Assembly (NCBI GenBank): GCA_016719485.1
Contig: JADJZB010000009.1
Coordinates: 156,799 to 220,798 of the forward strand
Length of the DNA: 64,000 bases
Source of the DNA: Holophagales bacterium
GTDB taxonomy: Bacteria; Acidobacteriota; Thermoanaerobaculia; UBA5066
Reading direction: 5' to 3'
This document shows positions 7,857 to 15,440 of the stretch, piece by piece (the first letter of the stretch is position 1; every line of letters starts with the position of its first letter). Position numbers and translations under genes: made by a program. Below the pieces are notes generated by a model, which did no database searches, was not told the origin of the DNA, and saw nothing but the letters and a program-made list of their open reading frames with translations.

Positions 7857-9638
7857 TCAGGGGGCGATCATCGCCTCCCAGACGGCGCGCGACATCTTCC
7901 GCGTCGTCTCGACGACCCGCTTGCGCCCTTCCTCGCTGGCGCCGAAATCCGTCGCGAGGAGGACGAGGACGTACTCGCGCCCGTCGGGGAGCCTCACGAA
8001 GGCCGCGTCGTGCTGCACCTTCGAGATGCTCCCGGTCTTGTGTGCCACGACCGCCCCCGCCTGCTTCGGGATGCCGGCCGGGATCTGGCCGTTGAACTCC
8101 TGCGCGGCGAGGATCTCGAAAGCGAGGCGGCGGGCCTCCACGGAGAGCTTCGGCGACCTCACGGCCGCCTCCATCAGCGCCGCCATGCCCTCGGCGTCGG
8201 TCTCGTTCGAGATGCCGGCCTGGTAGGCCTTCTCGTCCTCGACCATCCGCCGGACCTTCACGCCCGGCGCGCCGAGCGCGTCGGCGAAGGCCTGGACGTC
8301 CCTGGGCGGGCAGAGGCCGAGCATCAGGTTCGTCGCGACGTTCGACGAGCGGACGATCATCTCCCGCATGAGGAAATCGAGCCGCGCCGGCTGCGTCAGG
8401 TAGGGCACGAGCCGGCCGTCGCTCTCGGGGTCCATCTCGACGCGGAACGGCGAGCCGTCGACGGCGCTCGAGAAGCAGTCGACGACGGGGATTCCCGTCG
8501 AGAGGGAGAGCGTCTTCTCGTCGACGCGCCGCAGCGCCTCGAGGAGGACGGCCGTCTTCATCGTGCTCGCCGCGTGCATCGTCGTCGTCGCGTTGCGTTT
8601 CACGGTCCCGCCCGTCTGCAGGTCCTTCACGACGATCCCGAACGTCGCCTTCCCTTCCGCGGCGAGCGCGTCGAGGGCCTTCCCGAGCGCCTCGGCCTTC
8701 GCCGGCGTCAGGCCGGAGGGGCGGGGGGCGCCGGGGAGCGCGGCGAGGCGCCGGGCGTAGCGGAAACGCGGGGCCATCCGCTCGCTCGCCCAGGGCATCT
8801 CCTGGGTCGAGGGGACGCGGTGGCTCGTCGCCTGCAGGACGTTTCCCTCACCCGTCCAGAAGCCGACGTGGTCGATCTTCGTCTCCGTTCCGAAGAAGAC
8901 GAGGTCGCCCGGAGCGAGCTCCTCGAAGCGGACCGGGACGAGCTGCGGGTCGCGGAAGCACATCTCCGAGCTGTTGCGCATGAGGAGGACCCCGTGCCGC
9001 TCGAGGACCCGCCAGACGAGGCCGGAGCAGTCGAATCCCCAGGGCGTCGTCCCGCCCCAGGTGTAGGGGGCGCCGAGGAAGCGCCTGGCCATCGCGAGCC
9101 ACGAGGCGGGATCGAGGACGGGTGGCATCGCGCTCGTCCGTTCCTCCGCGACGTCCTCGCCGGCGACGTAGCCGGTCTGCCCGTCGGGCAGGACGACCTC
9201 CCGCCAGACGTACCCGTCCTTCTCGAGCGTTCGGAGCCCTCCGAGGCGTGCTCCCAACGGGGCCGTCGCGAGCGGCGCAGAGGCCATGAAGCTGGGCTCG
9301 CGGTAGACGTGCGCGAGGTTCGAGGTCACCTCGAGCCGCTCGGCGGACGGGTCGGCGAGGCCGGGCCGCACGGCCGTCGCCTCGATCCACCCCCGCGAAC
9401 CGGAGCGGGTCTTCACGAAGAGGAAGCGCCCGTCGGCGCGCGACGTCTCGACCGCCTCGCCGAGAATCGCCTGGTCCTCGACGGGCGCCGCCGCCTCGGG
9501 GCGGGCGAGGACGTTGGCGACCGGGACGACGACGACGGCGGCCGCGGGAGCGGCCGCCGTCTGGCCGGCGGCAGGGAGGGCGAGGAGCAGGAGGAGGGAA
9601 ACGGCCCGGAGCAACCGGGTCGCGCTGAGAGGACTCAT
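7857..9638 (-). CDS. YkfC-like SH3b-NlpC/P60 peptidase fused to a class A beta-lactamase-like domain
   Basis: A 593-aa exported protein. After a signal peptide (LLRAVSLLLLLALPAAGQ) come two SH3b-like segments (about 35-95 and 100-165), then an NlpC/P60 domain (about 180-300) with Cys204 in WGFDCSGL and His257 in IDHVGFW. This matches B. subtilis YkfC, which cuts gamma-D-Glu-diaminopimelate bonds in muropeptides. Unusually, a class A beta-lactamase-like serine hydrolase follows (about 310-593) with SxxK at S358-K361, SSN at 431-433 and KTG at 534-536. That domain may act on D-Ala-D-Ala peptides or beta-lactams; I cannot tell. I prefer the ATG at 9638 over the one at 9647, because GATTAT lies seven bases before 9638 and overlaps 9647. 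It is divergent from the dipeptide epimerase, the second step of the same pathway. Confidence 0.92.
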   Translation of the reverse strand: MSPLSATRLLRAVSLLLLLALPAAGQTAAAPAAAVVVVPVANVLARPEAAAPVEDQAILGEAVETSRADGRFLFVKTRSGSRGWIEATAVRPGLADPSAERLEVTSNLAHVYREPSFMASAPLATAPLGARLGGLRTLEKDGYVWREVVLPDGQTGYVAGEDVAEERTSAMPPVLDPASWLAMARRFLGAPYTWGGTTPWGFDCSGLVWRVLERHGVLLMRNSSEMCFRDPQLVPVRFEELAPGDLVFFGTETKIDHVGFWTGEGNVLQATSHRVPSTQEMPWASERMAPRFRYARRLAALPGAPRPSGLTPAKAEALGKALDALAAEGKATFGIVVKDLQTGGTVKRNATTTMHAASTMKTAVLLEALRRVDEKTLSLSTGIPVVDCFSSAVDGSPFRVEMDPESDGRLVPYLTQPARLDFLMREMIVRSSNVATNLMLGLCPPRDVQAFADALGAPGVKVRRMVEDEKAYQAGISNETDAEGMAALMEAAVRSPKLSVEARRLAFEILAAQEFNGQIPAGIPKQAGAVVAHKTGSISKVQHDAAFVRLPDGREYVLVLLATDFGASEEGRKRVVETTRKMSRAVWEAMIAP

Positions 9639-9644
9639 CGTGCC

Positions 9645-9651
9645 CATAATC
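9645..9651. promoter_or_regulatory. Two overlapping -10-like boxes for divergent leaderless genes
   Basis: CATAAT (9645-9650) precedes the plus-strand ATG at 9657 by six bases. GATTAT (minus strand, 9651-9646) precedes the minus-strand ATG at 9638 by seven bases. The same seven base pairs thus seem to serve both promoters, and polymerase could occupy only one at a time. Confidence 0.5.
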
Positions 9652-9656
9652 GTCGC

Positions 9657-10790
9657 ATGAGTGCTTCCCTCTCGCGCCGCGACCTCCTGGCCGTCTCGGG
9701 GTCCCTCGCCGCCTCCGCCCTCCTTCCCTCCATCGCCTCGGCCGCCCCCGCGAACGTCGCGGCCGCGAAGGGCGTGACGCTCGACCTCAAACCGATGCTC
9801 CTGAAGCTGCGGCACACCTGGACGATCGCGCGCAGCTCCTCGGACGAGAAGAAGAACGGACTCCTGACGCTCGCGTCGGGCGGGATCACCGGCTACGGCG
9901 AGACGGCGGCGAACAAGCGCTACGGCCAGAGCTGGGAGAGCGGCGAAGCGGCGTTCGCGAAGGTGAAGGCGGCCTGCGCGGGGCTCTCCCCGTGGGAGCA
10001 CCTCGCGTGGCTCGAGAGGGCCGAGGAAGCGGCCGGGGGCGACTCGCAGGTCGTCGCCGCCCTCGACATGGCGCTCTGGGACTGGAAAGGGAAGGCGGTC
10101 GGACAGCCGGTCTGGAAGCTCCTCGGTATCCCGACGGGGCGGATGGCCCAGACGACGTTCTCGATCGGCATCGACACGCCCGAGGTGATGAAGGAGAAGG
10201 TGAAGGAGGCCGAGCCCTACCCGCTCCTGAAGGTGAAGGTGGGCCTCCCGGGCGACGAGACGAACGTCGCGGCGATCCGCTCGGTGACGCAGAAGCCGAT
10301 CCGCGTCGACGCGAACGAGGGGTGGGCGACCGCGGAGGAGGCGCTCGCGAAGATCGCCTGGCTGAAGACGATGGGGATCGAGTTCGTCGAGCAGCCGCTG
10401 CCCGTCGCGAAGAACGCCGAGATGAAGGCGGTGAAGGCGGCGTCCGTCCTCCCGCTCGTGGCGGACGAGTCGGTCCTCCACGTGAAGGACGTCCCGTCCC
10501 TCGTCGGCCTCTTCGACGGCGTGAACGCCAAGCTCGCCAAGTGCGGCGGCATCACCCGCGCCTACGAGCTCGCGGCCCTCGGGCGCGCGCTCGGCTTCAA
10601 GCTGATGCTCGGCTGCATGATCGAGTCGTCCCTCGGCATCGCCGCCGCCGTCGCGGTCGCCCCGCTCTACGACTGGCTCGACCTGGACGGGAACCTCCTC
10701 GTCGCGAACGACCCGTGGAAGGGGCTCGTCCTGAAGGACGGCCGGTGGGATCTCCCCTCGGGGCCGGGGCTCGGCGTCGTTCCGGTCTGA
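9657..10790 (+). CDS. Exported dipeptide epimerase (L-Ala-D/L-Glu epimerase type, enolase superfamily)
   Basis: A 377-aa muconate-lactonising-type enolase-superfamily protein. Catalytic residues visible are the KxK at K192/K194 (LLKVKVG), metal ligands D218 (RVDANEGW), E245 (FVEQP) and D270 (VADES), and K292 (NAKLAKCGGI). The DxD at about 342-344 (WLDLDGNLL) is the motif that holds the dipeptide amino group in YkfB/YcjG, so L-Ala-D-Glu from peptidoglycan is the likely substrate. A Tat-type leader (SRRDLLAVSGSLAASALL) implies export, unlike the cytoplasmic B. subtilis and E. coli enzymes. It is divergent from the YkfC-like peptidase. CATAAT six bases before the ATG suggests a leaderless mRNA. 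Confidence 0.92.
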   Translation: MSASLSRRDLLAVSGSLAASALLPSIASAAPANVAAAKGVTLDLKPMLLKLRHTWTIARSSSDEKKNGLLTLASGGITGYGETAANKRYGQSWESGEAAFAKVKAACAGLSPWEHLAWLERAEEAAGGDSQVVAALDMALWDWKGKAVGQPVWKLLGIPTGRMAQTTFSIGIDTPEVMKEKVKEAEPYPLLKVKVGLPGDETNVAAIRSVTQKPIRVDANEGWATAEEALAKIAWLKTMGIEFVEQPLPVAKNAEMKAVKAASVLPLVADESVLHVKDVPSLVGLFDGVNAKLAKCGGITRAYELAALGRALGFKLMLGCMIESSLGIAAAVAVAPLYDWLDLDGNLLVANDPWKGLVLKDGRWDLPSGPGLGVVPV

Positions 10791-10798
10791 GGAAAAAG

Positions 10799-10815
10799 CC
10801 GGCCTTTCAGGCCGG
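10799..10815. terminator. Intrinsic terminator between the epimerase and amidase genes
   Basis: CCGGCCT (10799-10805) pairs with AGGCCGG (10809-10815) around a 3-nt loop. Read on the minus strand the stem is followed by CTTTTTCC, a proper U-tract, so it should terminate the minus-strand gene ending at 10824. It also lies just after the plus-strand epimerase. Confidence 0.75.
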
Positions 10816-10823
10816 GGCGACCC

Positions 10824-12431
10824 CTACTCGGCAGGTGGCGGAACGAGCGGCCGGAGCTCCTCCGCGAGAGCGAGGCCGCGTCGAACGACCTCGTTCCACG
10901 GGAAGAGCGCTCCGGGGTCGATCTTGCGGCCCGGAGCGATGTGCTCGTGCCCGGCGATCCACGGTACCTCGAGGCCGAACTGCGCCGTCAGGACGCCCGT
11001 GAGCCTCGCGACGGTCTCGATCTGCGCGCGCGTGAAGGGAACCCGGTTCCCGTCGCCGGTGATCTCGACGCCGACCGAGCTGAGGTTCAGGACCGACCGG
11101 CCGTGGAGGTACGAGGCCCCCGCGTGGAACGCCCGGTGCTCGAGCGAGACGAACTGGTAGAGCCGTCCGTCCCGCCCGACGAGAAAGTGCGAGGAGACGA
11201 AGCTCGACGGCTCGAGGAAGAAGGCGATGCACGACTCGTCGTCGTCCATCGCCGTGTGGTGGAGGACGAGCGACGTCAGCGGCTCGATCCGCCGGGGGAG
11301 CCACCCGTCCCAGGAGGAGTTCGGCATCGGGACGAGGCAGGCGTCCGCGAGGTCGCCGCCCGCCTTCTCCCACAGCTCCCAGAAGAGGCGGTCGGCGCCG
11401 CGGTAGACGCGTTCGAGGTGCGGCCCTCCGGTGCGGGCCTCGAGCGGCGTCAGCTCCACCCTGGGAAGGGCCGGCTGGCGTGGGCGCTCCTCGGAGAGGT
11501 CGATCGGGGGGCGGTCAGGGAGATCCTTCGACCACGCGTCGACGACCTCCCTGGCGATCTCCCCCATGGCGTGGTTCGCCGCCAGAGAGCCGCCGCCCGG
11601 GATGCGGTCGGCGAAGATCGCGAAGACGAACGTCCCCTTCGGCGTCGTCAGGACCCCGGAGTCGGCCCTGACGCCGCTCATCGTGCCGGTCTTGCCTGCC
11701 CAGGCGTTTCCAGGCAGCGAGGCGAGGAGACGCGGGATCCGGTTCGCCGTGCGCGGGTTGGCGGCGAGACGCATCGCGAGATGGCTCGACTCCCTGTCGA
11801 GGAGCGTTCCCGTGGCGGCCCGGCGCCAGAGCTCGGCGGTGTCGCGCGGGGTCATCCGGCCGAGCGGCTCCCACGGCGCGTCCTCCTCGGGAGACCCGAG
11901 GTCCGGGATCCTCCCGACGAGCTCGATCCCGGCGAGTCCGAGCTCGGCCATCCGGCAGTTCACCGTCTCCGCGCCGAAGGCGTCGATGAAGTGGTTTGCC
12001 GAGGTGTTGTCCGAGAGCGCCATCATCAGGCGCAGGAGGTCGCGACGGGTCGGCGCGAGCCACGGCCCGAACTCGTCGAGGACGCCCGAGCCGGCGGCGA
12101 CGGCGCCGGGAGGGACCGGCCACCGCTCGTACAGCTCCAGCGTCCCTTCGCGGCTCCTCGCGAGCGCCTCGACGAGGAGGGCGAGCTTGACGATGCTCGC
12201 CCCCTCGAACGTCTCCGTGTCGCGCCAGCGGAGCTCGCGACCGCTCTCGACGTGAAGGGCGACGACCCCCATCCGCGCACCGCTCGCCTCCGCGTGCCGC
12301 GCGACGCGCCGGGCGAGCGGCTCCGACGGCGGGGAGACGAAGAGCTCCCGGGGCGGGGCGGTCGCGCAGGAGACGAGGATCGGGACGGCCGCCGAGAGCG
12401 CCGCGATCGCCGCGACGGGGCCGCGCCTCAC
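10824..12431 (-). CDS. Lipoprotein: class A beta-lactamase-like domain fused to an AmpD-type amidase
   Basis: A 535-aa bifunctional cell-wall protein. The leader ends in LVSC (lipobox Cys22), so it is a membrane-anchored lipoprotein. Residues about 40-300 form a class A beta-lactamase-like hydrolase with SIVK at 79-82, SDN at 140-142 and KTG at 247-249. I do not see the canonical ExxLN omega-loop motif. Residues about 370-520 are an N-acetylmuramoyl-L-alanine amidase_2 (AmpD/AmiD) domain with zinc ligands at VLHHTAM (H391 or H392) and GHEHIAPGRKIDPG (H495), as well as FHAG. It would strip stem peptides from muropeptides. The GTG start overlaps the stop of the upstream GGDEF gene (GTGA), implying coupling. 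Confidence 0.92.
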   Translation of the reverse strand: MRRGPVAAIAALSAAVPILVSCATAPPRELFVSPPSEPLARRVARHAEASGARMGVVALHVESGRELRWRDTETFEGASIVKLALLVEALARSREGTLELYERWPVPPGAVAAGSGVLDEFGPWLAPTRRDLLRLMMALSDNTSANHFIDAFGAETVNCRMAELGLAGIELVGRIPDLGSPEEDAPWEPLGRMTPRDTAELWRRAATGTLLDRESSHLAMRLAANPRTANRIPRLLASLPGNAWAGKTGTMSGVRADSGVLTTPKGTFVFAIFADRIPGGGSLAANHAMGEIAREVVDAWSKDLPDRPPIDLSEERPRQPALPRVELTPLEARTGGPHLERVYRGADRLFWELWEKAGGDLADACLVPMPNSSWDGWLPRRIEPLTSLVLHHTAMDDDESCIAFFLEPSSFVSSHFLVGRDGRLYQFVSLEHRAFHAGASYLHGRSVLNLSSVGVEITGDGNRVPFTRAQIETVARLTGVLTAQFGLEVPWIAGHEHIAPGRKIDPGALFPWNEVVRRGLALAEELRPLVPPPAE

Positions 12432-14233
12432 GCCGGGGGCTCCTCCTCGGACGGGGCCGAGAGGACGCGATTCTTCCCGGTCGTCTTCGCCTCGTAGAGC
12501 GCGGCATCGGCCCGGCGAACGACCTCGTCGGGTTTCGGCGAGGCCGGGCGAACGGCCGTCGCGACGCCGAGGCTGATCGTGACCTGGAGCCGGACGCTCT
12601 CGACCGCCGCTCTTGCCGCTTCCGCCGCTGCCGACGGAAAGCGCGGGACGTCGTAGAAGGCGTCGGCCTCGACGGAGTGACGGATCCGCTCGGCGACGAT
12701 CGCGGCACCCTCGGCGTCGGTGTCGGGGAGGATGGCGAGGAACTCCTCTCCTCCCCACCGGCCGACGAGGTCGCACGAGCGGAGGGCGGCGCGCAGGACG
12801 AGCGACGTCCGGCGGAGCATCTCGTCTCCGGTGTGGTGGCCGTGGTTGTCGTTGAAGACGGAGAAGTCGTCGATGTCGATCATGACGACCGACAGGGGAG
12901 GAGCCGGCTGGGTCTCGGTGGCCTCGCCCCGCGCGAGCGCGAAGGCCCCCGAGCGGCGACGCAACCGTTCCCACTCGCGCGCGAGGGCCTCCTCGGTGGC
13001 GCGCCGGTTCGGGAGGCCGGTGAGGTAGTCGGTGCGCGCGGAGGTGACGAGCGTCGTCACGTCGTGGAAGACGACGAGCTGAAGCAGACCCTCCGGCAGG
13101 TCGACGGCACGGATGGCCATCTGCACTTCCCGCCGCTGGCCGTCCGGGAGGGCCAGCGCCGTCTCGAACGCCTCGGGCGACGGTGAGGCGAGAAGCCGGG
13201 CCAGGCGGGGCCGCTCGGAGGGGGGGACGACCTCGAGGAGGAGGCGGCGGCCGGCCAGCTCCTCCCGCGTCGTCCCCACGAAGCGGGCCGCCGCGTCATT
13301 GGCGTGGACCACGAAGCCGTCACGAAGCGTCACGAGCGCCTGCCCGGCGTCGGACAGCGCGTCCATGAGCGCGGTCTTCTCGAGGAGCTCGGACCGCCGC
13401 CGCGCCTCGTCCCGGCCGCGCTGGAGCGCCTGCCCCACCGGGGGGGCGAGCGTCCCGAGGAGCTCGGCGTCGGCCTCGTCGTGCTCGGCACCCCCCGACG
13501 CCCACACGACGAGGACGCCGAGGTCGTCGCCGAGGGGCGCCCCGAGCCACGACGTCCCGGGGATTCCCGCGGACGCGAGGTGGCCGGCCGCATACGCCTC
13601 CCCCCAGGCCGACGGCCCGAGGCAGACCGGCCTCCCGATGGCCAGGACACGTCCGGCAACGGCCCAGATCGCCTGTCTCACGTCGTCCCCGAGCGACTCG
13701 GGTGCCGAGTAGAGGAGATCGACACGCGCGGTCCCGGGGTCCGGCCCGACGACGGCGAAGCACTGTGCGGGGAGGAGCCGGGCGAAGAGCGCGTGGGCCA
13801 CCGGGAACAGCTTCTCCGGGACCGGAGACTCCCGGACGGCCCGCAGGAGCGCCAGGATGCAGTCATGAAGGGCGGCGGCCCTGCGCTCGGCCGTGACCTC
13901 CCTCGCGACGATCGCGAGGCCTCCCGTCACCGGGGTGACGGACAGGTCGGCGAGGAAGATCGACCCGTCGAGCCGGCGGTGCCGCACACACCCCCGAAAT
14001 CCGCTGGCGAGGGGCTCGGGGAGCGGCGAGGGGGCACCCGGGCGGGCGACGACGAGGTCACGGAGACGGACGTCCTGAAACGCACCCGCGGGGATGCCGT
14101 GCAGGTCGTGGAAGGTGGCGTTCGCCCAGGTGATGCGTCCCGAGGTGTCGGTGATGGCGAGAGCGGCGTCGACCGTGGCGAAGGCGCGCGCGAGGATCTC
14201 TCCCTGGGCGCTGAACCCGTTCGCAACAGACAT
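12428..14233 (-). CDS. PAS-GAF-PAS-GGDEF diguanylate cyclase
   Basis: A 601-aa soluble signalling protein that probably makes cyclic di-GMP. There is a PAS-like domain at about 10-120 (DTSGRITWANATFHDLHG), a GAF-like segment at about 125-275, a second PAS-like domain at about 285-405 (FVVHANDAAARFVG) and a C-terminal GGDEF domain from about 410. The active-site signature reads RWGGEEFLAILP, the catalytically competent GGEEF form; TDYLTGLPNRRATEE is the family entry motif. A Thr/Ala-rich insert sits at about residues 440-455. It is translationally coupled (GTGA) to the lipoprotein amidase downstream. I see no transmembrane segment, so its input is probably cytoplasmic. Confidence 0.93.
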   Translation of the reverse strand: MSVANGFSAQGEILARAFATVDAALAITDTSGRITWANATFHDLHGIPAGAFQDVRLRDLVVARPGAPSPLPEPLASGFRGCVRHRRLDGSIFLADLSVTPVTGGLAIVAREVTAERRAAALHDCILALLRAVRESPVPEKLFPVAHALFARLLPAQCFAVVGPDPGTARVDLLYSAPESLGDDVRQAIWAVAGRVLAIGRPVCLGPSAWGEAYAAGHLASAGIPGTSWLGAPLGDDLGVLVVWASGGAEHDEADAELLGTLAPPVGQALQRGRDEARRRSELLEKTALMDALSDAGQALVTLRDGFVVHANDAAARFVGTTREELAGRRLLLEVVPPSERPRLARLLASPSPEAFETALALPDGQRREVQMAIRAVDLPEGLLQLVVFHDVTTLVTSARTDYLTGLPNRRATEEALAREWERLRRRSGAFALARGEATETQPAPPLSVVMIDIDDFSVFNDNHGHHTGDEMLRRTSLVLRAALRSCDLVGRWGGEEFLAILPDTDAEGAAIVAERIRHSVEADAFYDVPRFPSAAAEAARAAVESVRLQVTISLGVATAVRPASPKPDEVVRRADAALYEAKTTGKNRVLSAPSEEEPPA

Positions 14234-14273
14234 ACGTCGAAAGGATAAGGCGTCGGCCTCCCGAACGGTTTAC

Positions 14274-14279
14274 TAGAAT
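14274..14279 (+). promoter_or_regulatory. -10-like box placed for a CTG start
   Basis: TAGAAT followed by six bases and then CTG at 14286. An in-frame TAG overlaps this box, so the reading frame cannot start earlier. Confidence 0.45.
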
Positions 14280-14285
14280 CGGGTC

Positions 14286-15422
14286 CTGGCCCCCTCCGGA
14301 GCACTCGCCCCGCCGACCGCCGGCCGTCTCGCAGCCCTCGACCTCTTCCGGGGGGCGACGGTCGCCGCCATGCTCTTCGTCAACAACCCGGGGAGCTGGG
14401 CCTTCGTCCTCCCGCCGTTCGGCCACGCCCAGTGGCACGGTTGCACGCCGACCGACCTCGTCTTTCCCTTCTTCCTCTTCATCGTCGGGACGGCCTCGGT
14501 CCTCTCTCTCGGCAAGCGGTCCGCACAGGGGGCCGCCCGCACCCAGCTCGCGCGGCATGCCCTCCGCCGGGGAGCGACGATCGTCCTCGTCGGCTGGGCG
14601 CTCGCCGCCTTCCCCTTCACGCTCCACCGGCTCCTCCACCTCAGGATCCCGGGCGTCCTGCCGCGCATCGGCCTCGTCTACGCTCTCGGAGCGCTCCTCC
14701 TCCTCGCCGCTCCCGTGCGGCGGAAGACGGCCTTTCTCGCGGTCGCCACCGCGCTCCTCCTCGCCCTCCACACGGCGCTCCTCTTCCTCCCCGGCTACGA
14801 CCTGACCCTCGAGGGGAACCTGCAGACGGCCGTCGATCTCGCGCTCCTGAAGGGACACCTCTGGAAGCCGGCGTGGGACCCGGAGGGAATCCTCTCGACC
14901 CTCACCGCGCTCGCCACGATGCTGACGGGAGCGCTCGCGGGACTCCTCCTCACGTCGAAGGCGCCGCTGAAGACGCGCCTCGTGGCCCTCGGCCTCGCGG
15001 GTGCGGCCGGCGTCGTCGGCGGTCTCGCCTGGCAAGCGTTCGGCCTTCCACTCAACAAGGGGCTCTGGACCGGCTCCTACGTCCTCTTCTCGTCGGGTGC
15101 GGCCTGCCTCTCGCTGCTCGCCGCCCTCGTCGTGGTCGACCTCCTCGGCGTGAAGCGCCCCTTCGCCCCGCTCTTCACGTTCGGGACGAACCCGCTCCTC
15201 GCGTTCGTCCTCTCCGGCCTCCTCGCCAAGCTCCTCGGCCTCGTGAAGGTGACGGTCGCTGACGGGAACGCGGCGTCCCTTCACAAGCTCCTCTTCGACG
15301 GGGTCTTCTCGCGGGCGGGGGAGCCGTACCTCGCCTCGCACCTGCAGGCGCTGGCGATCCTCGCCGTCTGTTGGGCCGTCCTCAGGTACTGCGAGAAGAG
15401 GGGGTGGTACTGGAAGGTCTGA
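14286..15422 (+). CDS. DUF5009/HGSNAT-like multi-pass membrane protein (MurT-like)
   Basis: Family of heparan-alpha-glucosaminide N-acetyltransferase-like and COG4299 membrane proteins. About ten hydrophobic helices are visible. The conserved motifs are RLAALDLFRGATVAAML, VNNPGSW, PTDLVFPFFLFIVG and NPLLAFVLSG. The first ATG (14370) lies inside the conserved N-terminal motif. The frame is open only from 14277, and the sole start-like codon before it is CTG at 14286, which I take as the start (378 aa). From memory, a protein beside murK and murQ in Tannerella forsythia (MurT) is a MurNAc importer and belongs to a family like this. Here the gene converges on the nagA-murQ-kinase operon, so amino-sugar uptake or acetylation is a reasonable inference. 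Confidence 0.82.
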   Translation: MAPSGALAPPTAGRLAALDLFRGATVAAMLFVNNPGSWAFVLPPFGHAQWHGCTPTDLVFPFFLFIVGTASVLSLGKRSAQGAARTQLARHALRRGATIVLVGWALAAFPFTLHRLLHLRIPGVLPRIGLVYALGALLLLAAPVRRKTAFLAVATALLLALHTALLFLPGYDLTLEGNLQTAVDLALLKGHLWKPAWDPEGILSTLTALATMLTGALAGLLLTSKAPLKTRLVALGLAGAAGVVGGLAWQAFGLPLNKGLWTGSYVLFSSGAACLSLLAALVVVDLLGVKRPFAPLFTFGTNPLLAFVLSGLLAKLLGLVKVTVADGNAASLHKLLFDGVFSRAGEPYLASHLQALAILAVCWAVLRYCEKRGWYWKV

Positions 15423-15440
15423 CGGGCCGGAGCGGTCCGA

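Noticed and set aside
7857..12431. The beta-lactamase-like domains as antibiotic-resistance genes
   Set aside because: They are fused to peptidoglycan hydrolases within a recycling cluster, and I see no canonical ExxLN omega-loop motif. A cell-wall role is more likely than drug resistance.
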